Shown here piece after piece: positions 36,384 through 48,200 of a DNA stretch of 64,000 nucleotides. Positions within the stretch are counted from its first letter, which is position 1. Every line of letters starts with the position of its first letter. Made by a program: the position numbers and the translations under genes. The stretch comes from Gnetum montanum (Eukaryota > Streptophyta > Gnetopsida > Gnetales > Gnetaceae), in assembly GCA_015680685.1 (NCBI GenBank), contig MNCI01009575.1:103883-167882 (forward strand), written 5' to 3'. A model generated the notes under the pieces. The model was not told the origin of the DNA, ran no database searches, and saw only the letters and a list, made by a program, of their open reading frames with translations.

Positions 36384-36779
36384 CATTTCGCTAGGCTTGG
36401 GAGTGGGATTTGTGAATGAGGTCAATGGCTGTGAGATCCGCAAAAAACGGATTGTGTGACAGGTGTACATAGGCAGACTACGTTCTAGACCAGGTGCACT
36501 GTATCTTACAACGCAAGCTAGCTTACACTCATGGAAGCAGTGTAAGAGCTTGACAAGCTCACAGATGGTGAAGCTTACAATGAAATTTACAATGAATTCC
36601 AAGAGGGATTGACTTCGACTCGCTTGAAACTTCATGGCCTCTTAAATCGACTGTTGTAGAATGTCAATTTGAGTGGTTTGGTGGCTGTTTGAGGCATCTT
36701 TGCTTTACCAGGGCTCCCATCGTGAGTTGATTTGATCCTAGCATGCCCTCAACGCGTGTCTAAAGTGCTTTTGCTTAGT

Positions 36780-37430
36780 CATGACTAGTGGTCACGCTAG
36801 GCTCACACTACTAGCGTGACCTTAGCATGACCCCAGCGTGACACACATTTTGAGCTGAATCTTGACCTCTGATGCTTTTTCTTTAAAGTGTAACTGTTGC
36901 CTACTCTCTGGGGTAGCTTTGATGCTGAATTTGAGTATGTTCTTGCGTTGATTTAAGCCACTTTTGACAGGTCACGTTGGGCTCACGCTGTCAGCATGAC
37001 CTCAGCATGACCCCAGTGTGACCTAGCCAAAAGTCCATGTTTCATGCCTAAATTTTGATTTTCTGGAGCCTGTGAACAAGTAGAACTATTTCCTATCCTT
37101 GAGGCTTGAGTTGATGCTAAAAATTGTGCTTGGGATTGCTTGATTTGAACTATTTTTATTTAGTCACGTCGGGCTCATACTCCAGTGTGATCCTAGCATG
37201 ACCCTAGTGTGACCTGGGTGTGAGTAAATAAATCATGTGATTTTGAGCTTAATTTTCAAGGTTCTAGAGGCTGGGAGCTGCAATGAACATTAGGGAATCT
37301 CGAGGGGAGTTCGCGTGCTTGAATTTAGACTGTTTGGACTTGGTTTCAGGGCTCTGAAAGTTGGTCAAGTTGTACTCATGCTGTACTCACACTATGCAGC
37401 GTGACCTCAACGTGAGTAGCAAGATTCATG
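36780..37430 (-). repeat. U3 tandem repeat of the T1 3' LTR (~190-bp units with GTGAC/GTCAC cores)
   Basis: Cores of the form GTCACGCTGGGCTCACGCTG followed by CAGCGTGACC repeats start near 36791, 36971, 37163 and 37363 (spacing 180-200 bp). Linkers share words such as TTTTGAGCT and TTGATTTAAGCCACTTTT. Each core is itself made of about 10-bp inverted and direct repeats. The copies in the 5' LTR (near 54218, 54409, 54602, 54792) keep the same order. Placement upstream of the TATA box suggests an enhancer-like role, which is an inference. Confidence 0.7.
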
Positions 37431-37684
37431 AGATTATGACTTGAAATCTTGGGTTCTGGATGCTGAAACTTGGAGTAGTCATCATTGGGCCTGGAGGGGA
37501 CTTTGCTCATTCAAATTAGGATTGTTTTGACCTGATTTTGGAAGCTGTCAGGGTTGGTCACATTGAGGGCAAGCTAGTTTGACAGCATGAGCAAGCTAGG
37601 TGTAAGTTCCATGCCTTAGTCAAGTTTTTGTTGCTTGAGTCGTTTCTATTTCAAAGTGTTAGGTTGAAATTTTGTGGTGTTTCA

Positions 37685-39190
37685 TTGGTCCCTGTTTGTT
37701 GACATCTAGAGGAATCTACCCAAGAGGCATCGACAAAGAAGTACAAAACACCATGAACAACCAAGTACCAAGCGTTGTCCGTTGGCCCTTGACCAGATCT
37801 CATTGCTTTGTTTTCAAAAGTACATTGGATTGAGGCGAATTCAATTTAGGGAAAGAAGGTTGTAACTGGGGGGATTAGGGATTAATCAAAGGATGTCATT
37901 GTTTTAACTACGGGAGGGGAATGATCTCATGTGAACGAGCCAGGTTTTAGTCCTTGTCAACAACCAATGTACAACAGACTTGGAATGAAGGAATAGGAGA
38001 TGCATTCTTTGGAGAAATGGGGCCCTTGTGTCTTGTTTAAGGGAGGCCCATTGTAAATAGCCAAAGCTATGCGATGACATGCAGCATAATCATTTGAGAC
38101 ACAAATGTTTCTCCAAGACAATTGCTAATGGTCTTTAGTCCATGAGAAGAGCCAATGGTCTTTGGTCCATGATGTCCACAGGGTCATGAAGACCTTTTCC
38201 AGGCATTTTTCTCTTTGATCTTTTGTTCTTTTTCCTTTTTCTTTTTGTTTTGTTTTTGAAGGAAAAATGAAACTGTGCTCTTTTTGGTCTTTTTGAAAGA
38301 TTTTGCTTTCAGTGTTGTGCTCATGCTCATGCGCTTGCATTTGTATCATGTACCGTGTATTGTGTTTTGCATTGCAACTGCTTTGAGAATCACAATGTGC
38401 AATAGTGTATCAAGAGCTTCAGGTGAGTAGGATATGTTGTATCCAAGGGATGTCGTTGAATAGGATAAGGGGGCATGATGGGGAATAGGGAATGTATGAG
38501 GGGTTGGGAATGTACTTATGAGCAGATTAATTAACCTAGTTGCGAGCGTCAGGAAGAATGTGATACCCTGTCGTCATGATGAAGTGCATCTGTACACAAA
38601 CGCCTCAAGCATGTCATCCTACAAATGCAACTCCAAGAAGACAAGAAAACCACAAATGATTCAGTTAGCTAAAGTACTTTAAACCTAAACATAGCCAATG
38701 AAATGGAGCCATCATGTGGAGTTTCAAGGTGAACAAAATCTTGAACAACATTATTTTCACCAAGGTCTATATGACAAATTAGGCAGTAGTTTTTTCTTTT
38801 TGGTGAGCACGTACAGCCGATTGCAGCAACATGTCTTTTCAAATAACGCTAGGTTGTTAATGGAGTCACCAGTTTATAGTCTTAGCGGACTGCTATGGAT
38901 TAGTTTCACATCATAATCCTTTGGACGTTGCCTATTTATCATCGTAGCGGACGGTGCAGTGCTATTTTATAATCTTGGCGGACTATGAAGAGGCAAGCTA
39001 GTTTATAGTCTTAGTGGACTCTGATGGATAAGTGTGATAGTTTAGTATCATGCCGGACAGAACTGTGTGGTGTTAGTTTACTGTCATGACGCCAGGATGT
39101 TCTGTGGTGTTAGTTTTAATTCATAGCTCCAGGACTGTTCTATGGTATCAGTTTTAGGTCATGATGCCAGGACCAATATGTACCTTGAGT
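37685..39190 (-). other. 3' untranslated region of T1 with repeated GTTTA-GTC-GGAC motif
   Basis: Non-coding between the integrase stop and the 3' LTR. A weak purine tract (AAACAGGGACCAA on the minus strand) abuts the LTR. At about 38860-39180, a 30-45 bp motif recurs seven or eight times: TAGTTTATAGTCTTAGCGGACT and variants ending GGAC or CCAGGAC (complete copies longer than shown). Related copies flank the antisense gene at 42790-42860 and 48700-48920. Confidence 0.55.
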
Positions 39191-39193
39191 TCA

Positions 39194-40330
39194 TTAGACG
39201 TAGAATGGTTTTAGGTACACATGATTTGTAGGATTGGTAAACTCGTTTCCTTCCATGTCGGTGAGTTTGAATGGCCTGTTATTATATTCTTTGGTGACTA
39301 AGTAAGGTCCTTCCCAGTTAGCTGAGAATTTTTCTGAGCGTTTGCGAGCCACCTTGAGAACTAGGTCACCTTCCTTGATCAGCCACTTATGTGGATCGTG
39401 TTGATGACATCGCCGTTGTTGTCTCTGGTACCATTCGATTTTATCAAGTGCTCGTACTCTTTCTTCCTCCACCGAGTCAAGGTCAGTGATGCATAGCTCA
39501 TTGTTCAGGCTTTCATCGAGGAGGCTAGAGAGTGTTATCCACAACGAGGGAACCTGTAACTCTAAAGGTAACACAGCTTCAGACCCATATACAAGGCTAT
39601 ATGGTGTTTTACTTGTGGATGTTCAATGCATTGTTCGGTATGCCCATAATGCATAGATTAACTGCTCATGCCATCGTCTTTTGCTTTGATTCAACATCTT
39701 TTTGAGCACCATGATGATTTTTTTATTCGTAGACTCAGCTTGACCATTGCTCTATGGGTAATATGGTGATGAAAATGAGTGTTTGATGCCTAGGCATTCA
39801 TAGAAGTTTTTAGTATCTGTACTGCTAAACTATGGCCCATTTCTGGTGACTATGGTCATTGGGATACCAAAGCGGGTCACGATGTTTTCTAATATGAAAT
39901 TGCAAATGTGTTTAGACATGGTTTTCCTAAGGGGGATAGCTTCTACCCATTTTGTGAAATATTTGTTCGTAGTGATGATGAAGCTATGTCCTGCTGAAGA
40001 TGGTGGCGTTATTGGCCCAATGATGTCTAATCCCCATTTTTGGAATGGCCATGTGATTTGTGTAGTATGCAATTCATTAGGTGGTACATGTATTATGTTA
40101 CCATGCCTTTGGCAAATGTTACATTTCTTGACCCTAGAGAAGCAGTCGTACTCCATGTGTGGCCAGTAATAGCCCAAACATCTAATTTTTGTTGCCATTG
40201 CTTTGGGTGCTATATGCCCTCCGCATAGTCCTTCATGAACCTGTTCCACGATTTTTTGGCTGTCGACGTTGTTAACGCACGTCAACAGGATGCCTTCATA
40301 GGACCTACGACACAAAGTGTTTCCTATTAA
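39194..40330 (-). pseudogene. Integrase of T1
   Basis: The HHCC module is present: H in EQVHEGLCGGH and the CNICQ pair (near 40050-40250). The DDE core has D in WGLDIIGP, but the second position reads IVTRNGP where relatives have a T-D-N type motif, so the second catalytic Asp is replaced by Arg. A stop follows immediately. The E of SNGQAES is kept near 39700. The C-terminal part, 39194-39574, is open and ends WEGPYLVTKEYNN ... HVYLKPFYV, typical of Tat integrases, with no chromodomain. The lost Asp and stops make it inactive. Confidence 0.8.
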
Positions 40331-40345
40331 TGCATATTGCCGAGA

Positions 40346-41100
40346 TCATTTTTGCACTGCATCTTTTTGGGCACTTGTCAAATGTTGCGACGGTTCGACT
40401 TGTTGAAGATCCTCTTTTATGTCATCATACCATTCTATCGCTTGTGTAGTACTAATGAATGCTATGGGTACCTCATCGAGAGTGTTAGTTATGGGTTTGG
40501 TACAATTTTTTATGGAGTTAGGTAACGTATGGAACATCTTAGGTGTCATGTTCAAGGCTAGTGTAGCAAGTGCATCGACAATGGTATTTTCATTCCTAGG
40601 AATATGTTGCACATCTATGTTGATCAATTGTTTTAGCAAGTGTTTAGTCAGGTCACAGTATGGTTGAAAATGAGAAGCTTTACATGCGTAAACCTCTATG
40701 ACTTAATTAATTACTAACTGTGAGTCACCTCGAACTACAAGACGTGTGATTCCCGAAGTTAGTGCTGCTATAAGACCTCTACGAAGACCTTTGTACTCTG
40801 CCACGTTGTTGGTACAAGGGAAGTTTAGCCGATAGGTGAAGGGAAAAAGTTTTCTAGAAGGATATGTTATGATAACAGCAGCACTTCCTCCTTGGGAGGT
40901 GCATGCTCCATCGAAGTATAGGATTGCATCATAGTTATCAGGCACCGTGTCTATGCTATTAATATTCTCATCAAGGAATTGAGGGTTGATTGTCACTTGA
41001 TCTTGCATCGGTGATGCAGTCAACAGATTGGCTATTGCTTGACCCTTAGTGGAGGATTGAGTAACATAGTGCAGGTCAAACTCTGCAATCATCGCCTTCC
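40346..41100 (-). pseudogene. Archaeal-type RNase H (aRNH) of T1 and linker to integrase
   Basis: The second RNase H characteristic of Tat elements. 40703-41092 carries DAILYFDGACTSQGG (first Asp), NNVAEYKGLRRGL (Glu) and VVRGDSQLVIN (second Asp). After a stop, HIPRNENTIVDALATLAL (about 40575-40630) provides the last Asp. All four acidic positions are thus still present. The N-terminal part (MIAEFDLHYVTQSSTKG, ending ANLLTASP) is the end of the first RNase H/connection region. Confidence 0.8.
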
Positions 41101-41460
41101 ATCTAGCTATCCTACTTGATTCACAGATGTTGTTGGTGATAGCTCAAAGCATGCTGTCTTTGCAAATGATATTGACTTGATTTCAGAAGAGGTAATGGCG
41201 CCACTTTTTTAATGAAAAGATAAGGGCAAGACATGACCTTTCCATGTCATTATATCATTGTTCATAGGCAACTAAGGTGTGGCTTAAATAGTAAATGGGG
41301 ATCTCAGCTCCATCTTCTCATTTTTGGCAAAGCATAGACACAATAGATGAATCAGATGTGGTGAGGTAGATGTAAAAAGGTTTATTGCTTTGCGGGGGAT
41401 AGACTGTTGGTAGTTGAGCCAACTCCATTTTTATGTTCACAAAGGCTTCTTGGCACTATT
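41100..41460 (-). pseudogene. First RNase H-like/connection domain of T1
   Basis: Broken frames with PFYIYLTTSDSSIVSMLCQ and a Y-Y-L-S-H-T-L-V-like stretch on the minus strand. This is the usual position of the degenerate first RNase H in elements that gained an archaeal-type RNase H. Confidence 0.55.
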
Positions 41461-42669
41461 GAGTCCATTGGAAATGGACGTTCTTCCGCAGTAAATGTTG
41501 CATGAGTTTCAACTTATCAGTTAGTTTTGCGATAAAGCATCTAATGAATTGCAGTCTACCTTGTAGACCACATAATTTGGTAAGGTTCCTAGGTGGTTGC
41601 ATACTAGTTATTGCTTTAACCTTATCAGGGTATACTCGTATTCCTGTTTTTGAGACTATGAAGCCAAGCATTTTGCCCATCTTAACTCCAAAGATGCATT
41701 TCTTTGGGTTAAGTCTAAGGTTGTATTTGAGACAATGTTTGAGTATTAAGTCTAAGTCCCTTGCGTGTTGCTCGGTTGTTTTGGACTTGACTGTGATGTC
41801 GTCTACATAGTCGTTGAGTGAATCAAACATGTAGTTGCTAAATATATATGTCATTGCTCGTTGATATGTAGAACTTGCATTTTTAAGACCAAATGGCATC
41901 ATTGTATAACAGAACATGCCCCAAGGTGTCATGAAGGTTTTGCTAAGTTGATGTTTTGGGTTGATCCTGATTTGGTTGTATCTTAAGAATCCATCCATAA
42001 AGGATAGTAATGCATGCCCAGCGGTTGAGTCAACGAGTTGATCGATACTGGGTAGCAGAAGTCATCCTTTGTAGTGGCTATGTTGAGGTCACAGAAGTTA
42101 ATGCATATGTGAATGCTACCGTTCTTCTTAGGGACTACAACAATGTTGGATACCCAATTGGCATAGTCAATAGCTCGGATGAAACCGGCTTGGTAGAGCT
42201 TCATGATTTCATTACAAACTACCAACACTACCTCAAGTTTAACCTTTTGTGCTCTTTGCTTTACTGGTTTGAGTTTTTCATTGAGGATGATGTTATGCTA
42301 GATGCTTTGAGGGTCTGGTCCTGGCATATCGATATATGACCAAGCGAATGTTTTGATGTTGTTCTTCAGCACTTGTGTAATGTCATTGGCAATTTGTGGA
42401 TTTAGTAGAGTACGCAGTTTTAATGTTTTAACTTTGCCACTAGACATAGTAATGGGGACTTCAACGAGGGGATCCTCAGTGATGTTGTTGGCTTCTAAGT
42501 CCAAAATTTTAGTCATACCCTCAGGGTATTCTGATGTTTCTTGAGTGGATGCCACAAAATTAGCCTGAGTAGATGCGTCTAGATCTAAGGATTCTAGATT
42601 AATTTCTCTTTTTATGGCCTCGTGAGGTCCATTGATAGACACCGTTGAAAAGAGGTTCTTGCTATCCAT
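41456..42669 (-). pseudogene. Reverse transcriptase of T1
   Basis: The N-terminal linker (42298-42669) ends IKTFAWSYIDMPGPDP, a Tat hallmark. The palm follows in two frames: EIMKLYQAGFIRAIDYANWVSN and VVPKKNGSIHICINFCDLN (41983-42228), then MDGFLRYNQI, TPWGMFCYTMMPFGLKNASSTYQRAM and the catalytic YVDDITVKSK (41456-41998), with the thumb to WTQ. Frame changes near 42000 and 42290 split it. The YVDD box is intact; the gene as a whole is not. Confidence 0.85.
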
Positions 42670-42779
42670 ATGTTTTTTCTTGCCAATTTAAAACGGGAGC
42701 ACTATGAGCAATATTTTCTTGATGAACGAGATGCTAAATGTAAACTAGCTTCATGAAATTTATGTTCTAATGAAATTAA

Positions 42780-43079
42780 GGAACCTTGGGGTAGTTTAAT
42801 GTCATACTAGGACCACATGGTAGTTTTAGGCCTTACCGGGCCATTGGTATTTTTCATGTGAACAATGATGTTGTGGGATTTTATGGCTTCATGAATTTTC
42901 GGTCTTTTCGTTTTGTTTTATTTTGATGCTTAGGCTAGATTAACCAAAGAACATAGGAATGAGAAATAAAGATGAAAAAAAATAGAATAAGCATAAAAAT
43001 AAAGTAGGTACATTGGACAGTGGGTTTAAAAAGGGTAGGAAAAGTAGAAGGAATTTAAAAGGTGCAAAACATGAGTTAT
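42780..43079. other. Right flank of T1 pol: two copies of the GTTTAATGTCAT motif, then AT-rich spacer
   Basis: GGTAGTTTAATGTCATAC near 42792 and TGGTAGTTTTAGGCC near 42827 belong to the motif set seen at 38.9-39.2 kb and 48.7-48.9 kb. The rest is non-coding. Confidence 0.45.
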
Positions 43080-44140
43080 TTTGGCAAGCGTTAGTGCTTG
43101 AGTGGTGAGCATGACTAGAGAGTGTGGCATCAGTATATAGTGTAGTGCAAGCAACAAGAAGTGCAGGTAGAGTTAGTTAGAGGGATTGGTAGCGTGAGCA
43201 ATAGGAAATACGTGGTGTGGGCAACATGGTGAGGCAGACAATGTGAGTAACAAGACATGGTGGGGCAGCGTGACCACGGTATAGAGTAGTGTGAACGTGA
43301 GTAACAATGATGAATGGGAAAGTAGAAACAATCCAATGCAAGGGGAAGAAGCAAGCTAGCTTATTGTTCATGGAGGAGAGCGAACAACTACTTCAACGCC
43401 TTCCCCAACCCAAGATTTCATCGTGGATGAGGACTCTATGCAGGTAAATTTTTCTTTCATTCTTGTTCCATGACATTCTATTGTAGTGCAAGCACAGCGT
43501 GAGCCATTAGGGTTGCCATTTTTGCTATGTTTCAAAGTAAAAATTTTGTTGGATTTTGGGGTTTGTATTGTGGTTTTCTTGTTGCTGTGAGCTTCGGGCA
43601 TCAGGGACATTGCTGGGGTTTTGAGTTTCACCATTTTTTTTGGTTGTTGTATGATGACCCGAGCATGAGCAACGTAAGGATCGGTTAGCAGTGTGAGGAT
43701 GAGACCTAGGGCATGCCCAACGTGGCAACCCAGGGCAAGCCGCAGCACGAGCAAATTAGGGCACGTCTTAGCATGAGAAATGAGGGAACTCCTAGCGTGA
43801 ATAATGAGGGCATGCCTCAGTGTGAGTGGTGTTGCAAGCTGCGTATGGGCCTTGGCGTGCATTCCAAGGATGAGGGTGTGGCATAGTAACCCAGGGCACG
43901 CCAAAACCTACAAATTCATTTTTTTTGGATGATTAGTTGACGTGGGTTGAGCATGAGCAACCCAAGGTACGCCGAGCATGAGCGGCCCAGGGTATGAGCA
44001 TGGGTGCAGGGATTGAGAGGGCGTGAACACCCTAGGGAAAGTGATTTTTTAGAAATTTTTTGCCTAGGCATGAGCACCCCAGGAAACTACAATTTTTGTC
44101 CATTGTTTGCCTGGGCGTGAGCGCCCTAGGAAACTATGAT
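43080..44140. repeat. GCGTGAGC...CCCAGGG degenerate repeat field upstream of the antisense gene
   Basis: Many variants of (G)CATGAGCAACCCAGGGCACGCC recur every 20-60 bp, notably 43660-44130, in shorter pieces such as GCATGAGCAACCCA and GCGTGAGCGCCCTAGG. The complement of the LTR U3 cores (GCGTGAGCCCAGCGTGAC) is closely similar. Long minus-strand frames here, such as 43368-43904, arise from the repeat and have no family signature. Confidence 0.5.
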
Positions 44141-45205
44141 TTTCATGTCCAAAGAAAAACTGCAATTTTGTGTCTACGATTTTTGTGTCTACAGTAACTT
44201 CTCAGCTACTTCTGCAGCGTGAGTTGTGCGATTGCATGATTTACAGCATTTGTGGATTACATCGTGTGCTACGTTGTGAATGTTCTCCCTAATCACATTT
44301 TACCGTATTATGCACTGCAACGTGACTTCCCTGGAACTGGTGCGTGAGTGAATGAGAAAGGAGTAAATTATTCACTTGGTGTTGTTGGTTATTTGCATCT
44401 TTTTGTTTTTGCTTTCTTGGGCTAGATAGTGAATGTACATGTTTTGCATTTGCACTTGTGCATTGGTTTACTATGAAATGAATTTTTAAATGTACCCCAG
44501 TGAGCATTAGATTCATCAAATAAACATTGATGTCCTTGTCTCATGGGGTGATCTTATGCGTGATGAATATTATTTAGTTGTTGGGTTTATTTATTTGCCT
44601 TATTTTATTTTGTTTTTAATTTATATGTTTTATATATTGTAATTCACTTACCTAAAGTTCTTGTTCTATGCAAGGGGCTAAGCCTTTTCTCCTCGTGGTT
44701 GAACTTGTCGGTGTGCTATCTTGGTTTGGCCCTTTGGAACCGAACATGCCTAGTTATGACATGTTGATCGGGGCACATGTAATATGGTTTCGTCTGAATG
44801 TTGGTGCATTTTTATCATTTATTTTGCAGAATTTCAACGTTGTCATATGGTCTCATTTGAGTGAGCAACTGACTTGCGATATTGTTGAGACCATGTTGTC
44901 TAGCTCAACATGGGGCATACTAGCTTTTTTTGTGGACATAGACAAGGGACCGTATATAGTTGAGGGGGGCACTCTCGAAGGTCCTAGATCAACATGTCCT
45001 TTGACCCGTGTGTGGGGATTGCCATCTTGCAGTCATTACAATAGTAGTAGCACACTTTTCCTAGCCTGCCGTGTACATACACTATTCTAGAATCTGCCTG
45101 GAATAGTATACAGAGTAGACAAGTATTCTCTTTTATACTTGTATTAACTTTGGTTCCTTTAACGTTATATCATTGCTTACATATGAATATCCTTTTCTTC
45201 CATAG
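44141..45205 (+). other. Putative 5' region of the antisense gene in T1
   Basis: Mostly non-coding. A 140-codon plus-strand frame at 44668-45090 (MPSYDMLIGAHVIWFRLNVG... from an internal Met) might be an upstream exon. TTGCAG near 45030 and CTTCCATAG at 45205 are possible acceptors. I cannot confirm a start codon for the gene. Confidence 0.3.
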
Positions 45206-48200
45206 GCCCCATTTTGCTGAGCATGGATTGCATGAGGATGATAGCGGGCTTGCCTTAGTGCGTACAGCCTTGGAGGAGTTCATGATGGACCCCGCTCTTC
45301 GTGTTGCAGTGCTAGGCTAGACCAAATATGCTATTGTCAATTATCCTAGGAAATTCTCTAGGGCCCTTGAACATTGTCGAGTTCGTGGCTGGCTGCATGA
45401 GGATTGGTCTCCTGATGGGCCTATTTTTCCTCAAATGGTTGATTCTGCACCAAATGTGCCTACTCCATTTGCTAATGGTAAATGGTTGTGTTCCAGGCAT
45501 GGTTTTCATTTTTGTTACATCATTTCTTATCATATTCTTAATTTTTTACTCAGCATCTCCTGTGTCTTTTCTATAGTGGTTGTTCCCCTTGATGAGGTTA
45601 CTATCATATCCGGGTGTACAGAGGCCACTCTCTTTATGAAGTTTGGAGAGACCAAGGAGTCACAACGGTGGTTGCACAAGAAGGCACCTGAACAAATAAT
45701 CAGTCATCTTACCAATGTAGGCTTGATGGACCTATTTACTACCTTGACTCCTAGCGTTCTCGTGACCAAAATGGTTTCCATCGTTGACTCTTTTAATGAT
45801 GATGTCTCCTATTTTACTACATGAGTTCGGGGAGTTAAGGTGTCTTTCCACCTAACTGCTGAATTCTTTTTTGATCTCTTCGGCGTACCAGTGGATGGTG
45901 CTAAGGTGGTAGTGGATAGAGGAACTAGAGAAGGTTGTGTGATCAAGGAACTTGAAGACTAGCTAGGTATACCACGGGGTGTTAAGGGTTTTGCCATGTA
46001 AGCTAATACTTGCTTGACAGAGGTAAATTTTTTGTACCCGCTCTTTAGAGCACGAGCGTTCCCTAAGTCTCTTTCCCAAACAAGAAGTGTTGAGTCTGCA
46101 CGTGTTATGCACTCGGTCTTGGAGACTGGCATGTGCTACAATTGGACGTAATTCCTTGTATTAGGCCTCCATGGAGAGATTATTAGGCTACACTCCAATG
46201 TTGATGCTAAGTCTCACTTTACCTTTGCGTTTTTCATGGGCTATCTCCGTAGGTTTTCCGAGTTCTTAGTGGTCTATGGAGATAACCATTATGTGTTAAG
46301 GGATCGCTCACAGTTGTCTCGCCCCTGGATCTGTCATCTATTTAACACCACTACATCCCAAGATCCACCTGAAGGTATCGAAGAATCAGCCTCTGTCACG
46401 ACAGGGGGTGCAGCTAGTCGGTTCCATCATTCGTGTGATAGCTTGGGGTTGGAACCACCTAAACTGCACACAAATGTTAGGAGAGTTGAGCACTTGATTC
46501 AGGAGACTGTCGGGAAGGCCAAGGCTAAGGTGAAAAATGCTAAGCGTTCAAGGGAACCTATTATTGAGGTGAGACCGTGAAAGGCAAAGAAGATTTGATT
46601 CATCTTGCCAAGAGTGGGTAAGTATTTTTATTATTATTTGCTTTAAGCGTAGTTTTTTATCACTTTTTGAATTTATTTGCTTACTTAAATGTGCTTACCT
46701 ATTATGTCATGCTAACTTTATATTTGTTGGTGTTAATAGAGGATACCCCTGAGAGGGAAAGGAAAGAGTTAGCTCCAATGAGTGAGCTTGAAATGGTTAT
46801 TACTCGATGTGACGAAGAGGAGGAAACGGGAGAAGAAGCAGTTGGGGCTATTCCCATCTTGCGGGGAGAGGATGAAATGGATACCATGGGAGTGACACTT
46901 GCAGAGGCTTTAGATGCCCTTAAGCATTCAAGCGAGGAGAAAGGTGTCTTTGAAGATTTCTTTGATGGGTCTCTACACCTTGGTGATATGCCTGAGCTGA
47001 CCAGCAAAGGGCCACTTGGTAAGTCTTGTTAGTTTGATCTTCATTTCGTACTTCTTAGCTTTGTAAATTATTTTGATTATCATGACCCTTCTTAATATCA
47101 GACATGGATGCTGAAGCGCCTGAAGCACATGCATCTCAGGCGAATGGGTCAGAGTTAGAGCCCCCAATTGAGGTGCCTTCCCGTATAGATTCAACACCCA
47201 TCGATCCATTGAGGTCGTGGCATGAGATGCCCAATAAAATAGACTTTGTTATTGGCATTGTCAACGATGTTGTTGCTCGTCTGCAATAGGCTCATCCTAA
47301 GTTAGGTGTGTACTTTATACTAAGCGCCTGGGTTCATTGTGTTTTTGCATCTATTGGAGATCTCTTGTTGGCTCATATATGTAATGTTTGTACTTGTAGG
47401 TGCAAAGCTTCAATGGAGTCCTTCCGAGGCTACCTATATTGATGGTCTTCTGGAATTGCCCAAAGGTATTGAGCAGATCCCAAGAAGAATTTATGATGCG
47501 GTTTCGGGTTGTGTTGTTCCAAATGCCAAGTCTCTCTGGACCTGTAGGCACTCAATTGAACAGTTATGGCTTGAAATCCAATCATTGAAGGAAAGTTTGG
47601 TGAAGGTGACAAAGGAGAGGAATGACTTGCAAGCTCTTTATGATTTTTCCTCTGCTAGATTAGTAGGTGATAGTACCTGGCGTACATCCAAGATCACCTA
47701 TGCACATTATTGGACAGGCTTGAATAGCAAGGTGCAGGCAATTCTAGATTTGGCCAAACAGAGGGCCCAGATGGAGTTGTTAAATAGAAAGTGCCATGAC
47801 TGGAAGTCCTTTTCATCCAAGGTACGTAAATGGGGCCAGGATCAAAAAGATCATAAGCACCAATACAAAAAGTGGTTGAAGGAAGAATCAGTTGAACGTC
47901 GCCGGTTGGAGATGTTCGTGGAGGGGTTAGGCTTGCGCTCTTCCTATGAGAAGTTCGTTGAGTGTACAGAAGTGGAGGGGTCTCCTAAGAGATCCATTAC
48001 CACCACCTCTAGGGAAGCTTCAACAAGCATGTTTTCTCTTGAGCACCCTTCCTGGTCATTAGTGGACAAGGGTAAAACCTTGGCCAATATTGACCTTAGA
48101 CTTGAGAAAGACTGGGCATGCATGCCCGAAGAAGAAATTCTATGGCACCTGGAAGCTAATCTCTTGCCTTCCCCACTTGTGAGTGTCTTATTGCTTGCAT

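Larger units (their letters stand above)
35879..37684 (-). repeat. 3' LTR of T1
   Basis: 1806 bp. On the minus strand it begins TGAAACACCAC and ends at 35879, with the usual CA decayed to TA. TATAAATA on the minus strand is at 36376-36383, so U3 is about 1.3 kb. Four diverged ~190-bp repeat units fill U3. It aligns with 53282-55112 throughout. Confidence 0.9.

Noticed and set aside
36780-37430. LTR repeat array considered as a CRISPR-like array
   Set aside because: Plant nuclear retroelement context, diverged 180-200 bp units, no uniform short repeats with unique spacers, no cas genes.
39846-40667. Plus-strand frames at 39846-40169, 40040-40228, 40337-40525 and 40419-40667
   Set aside because: Antisense to the T1 integrase and RNase H, which have clear motifs on the minus strand.
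43368-43904. 178-codon minus-strand frame (also 43130-43371 and 43525-43728)
   Set aside because: Composed of the translated GCGTGAGC/CCCAGGG repeat field (His/Leu/Ala-rich); no domain, no start context, repeats explain the open frame.
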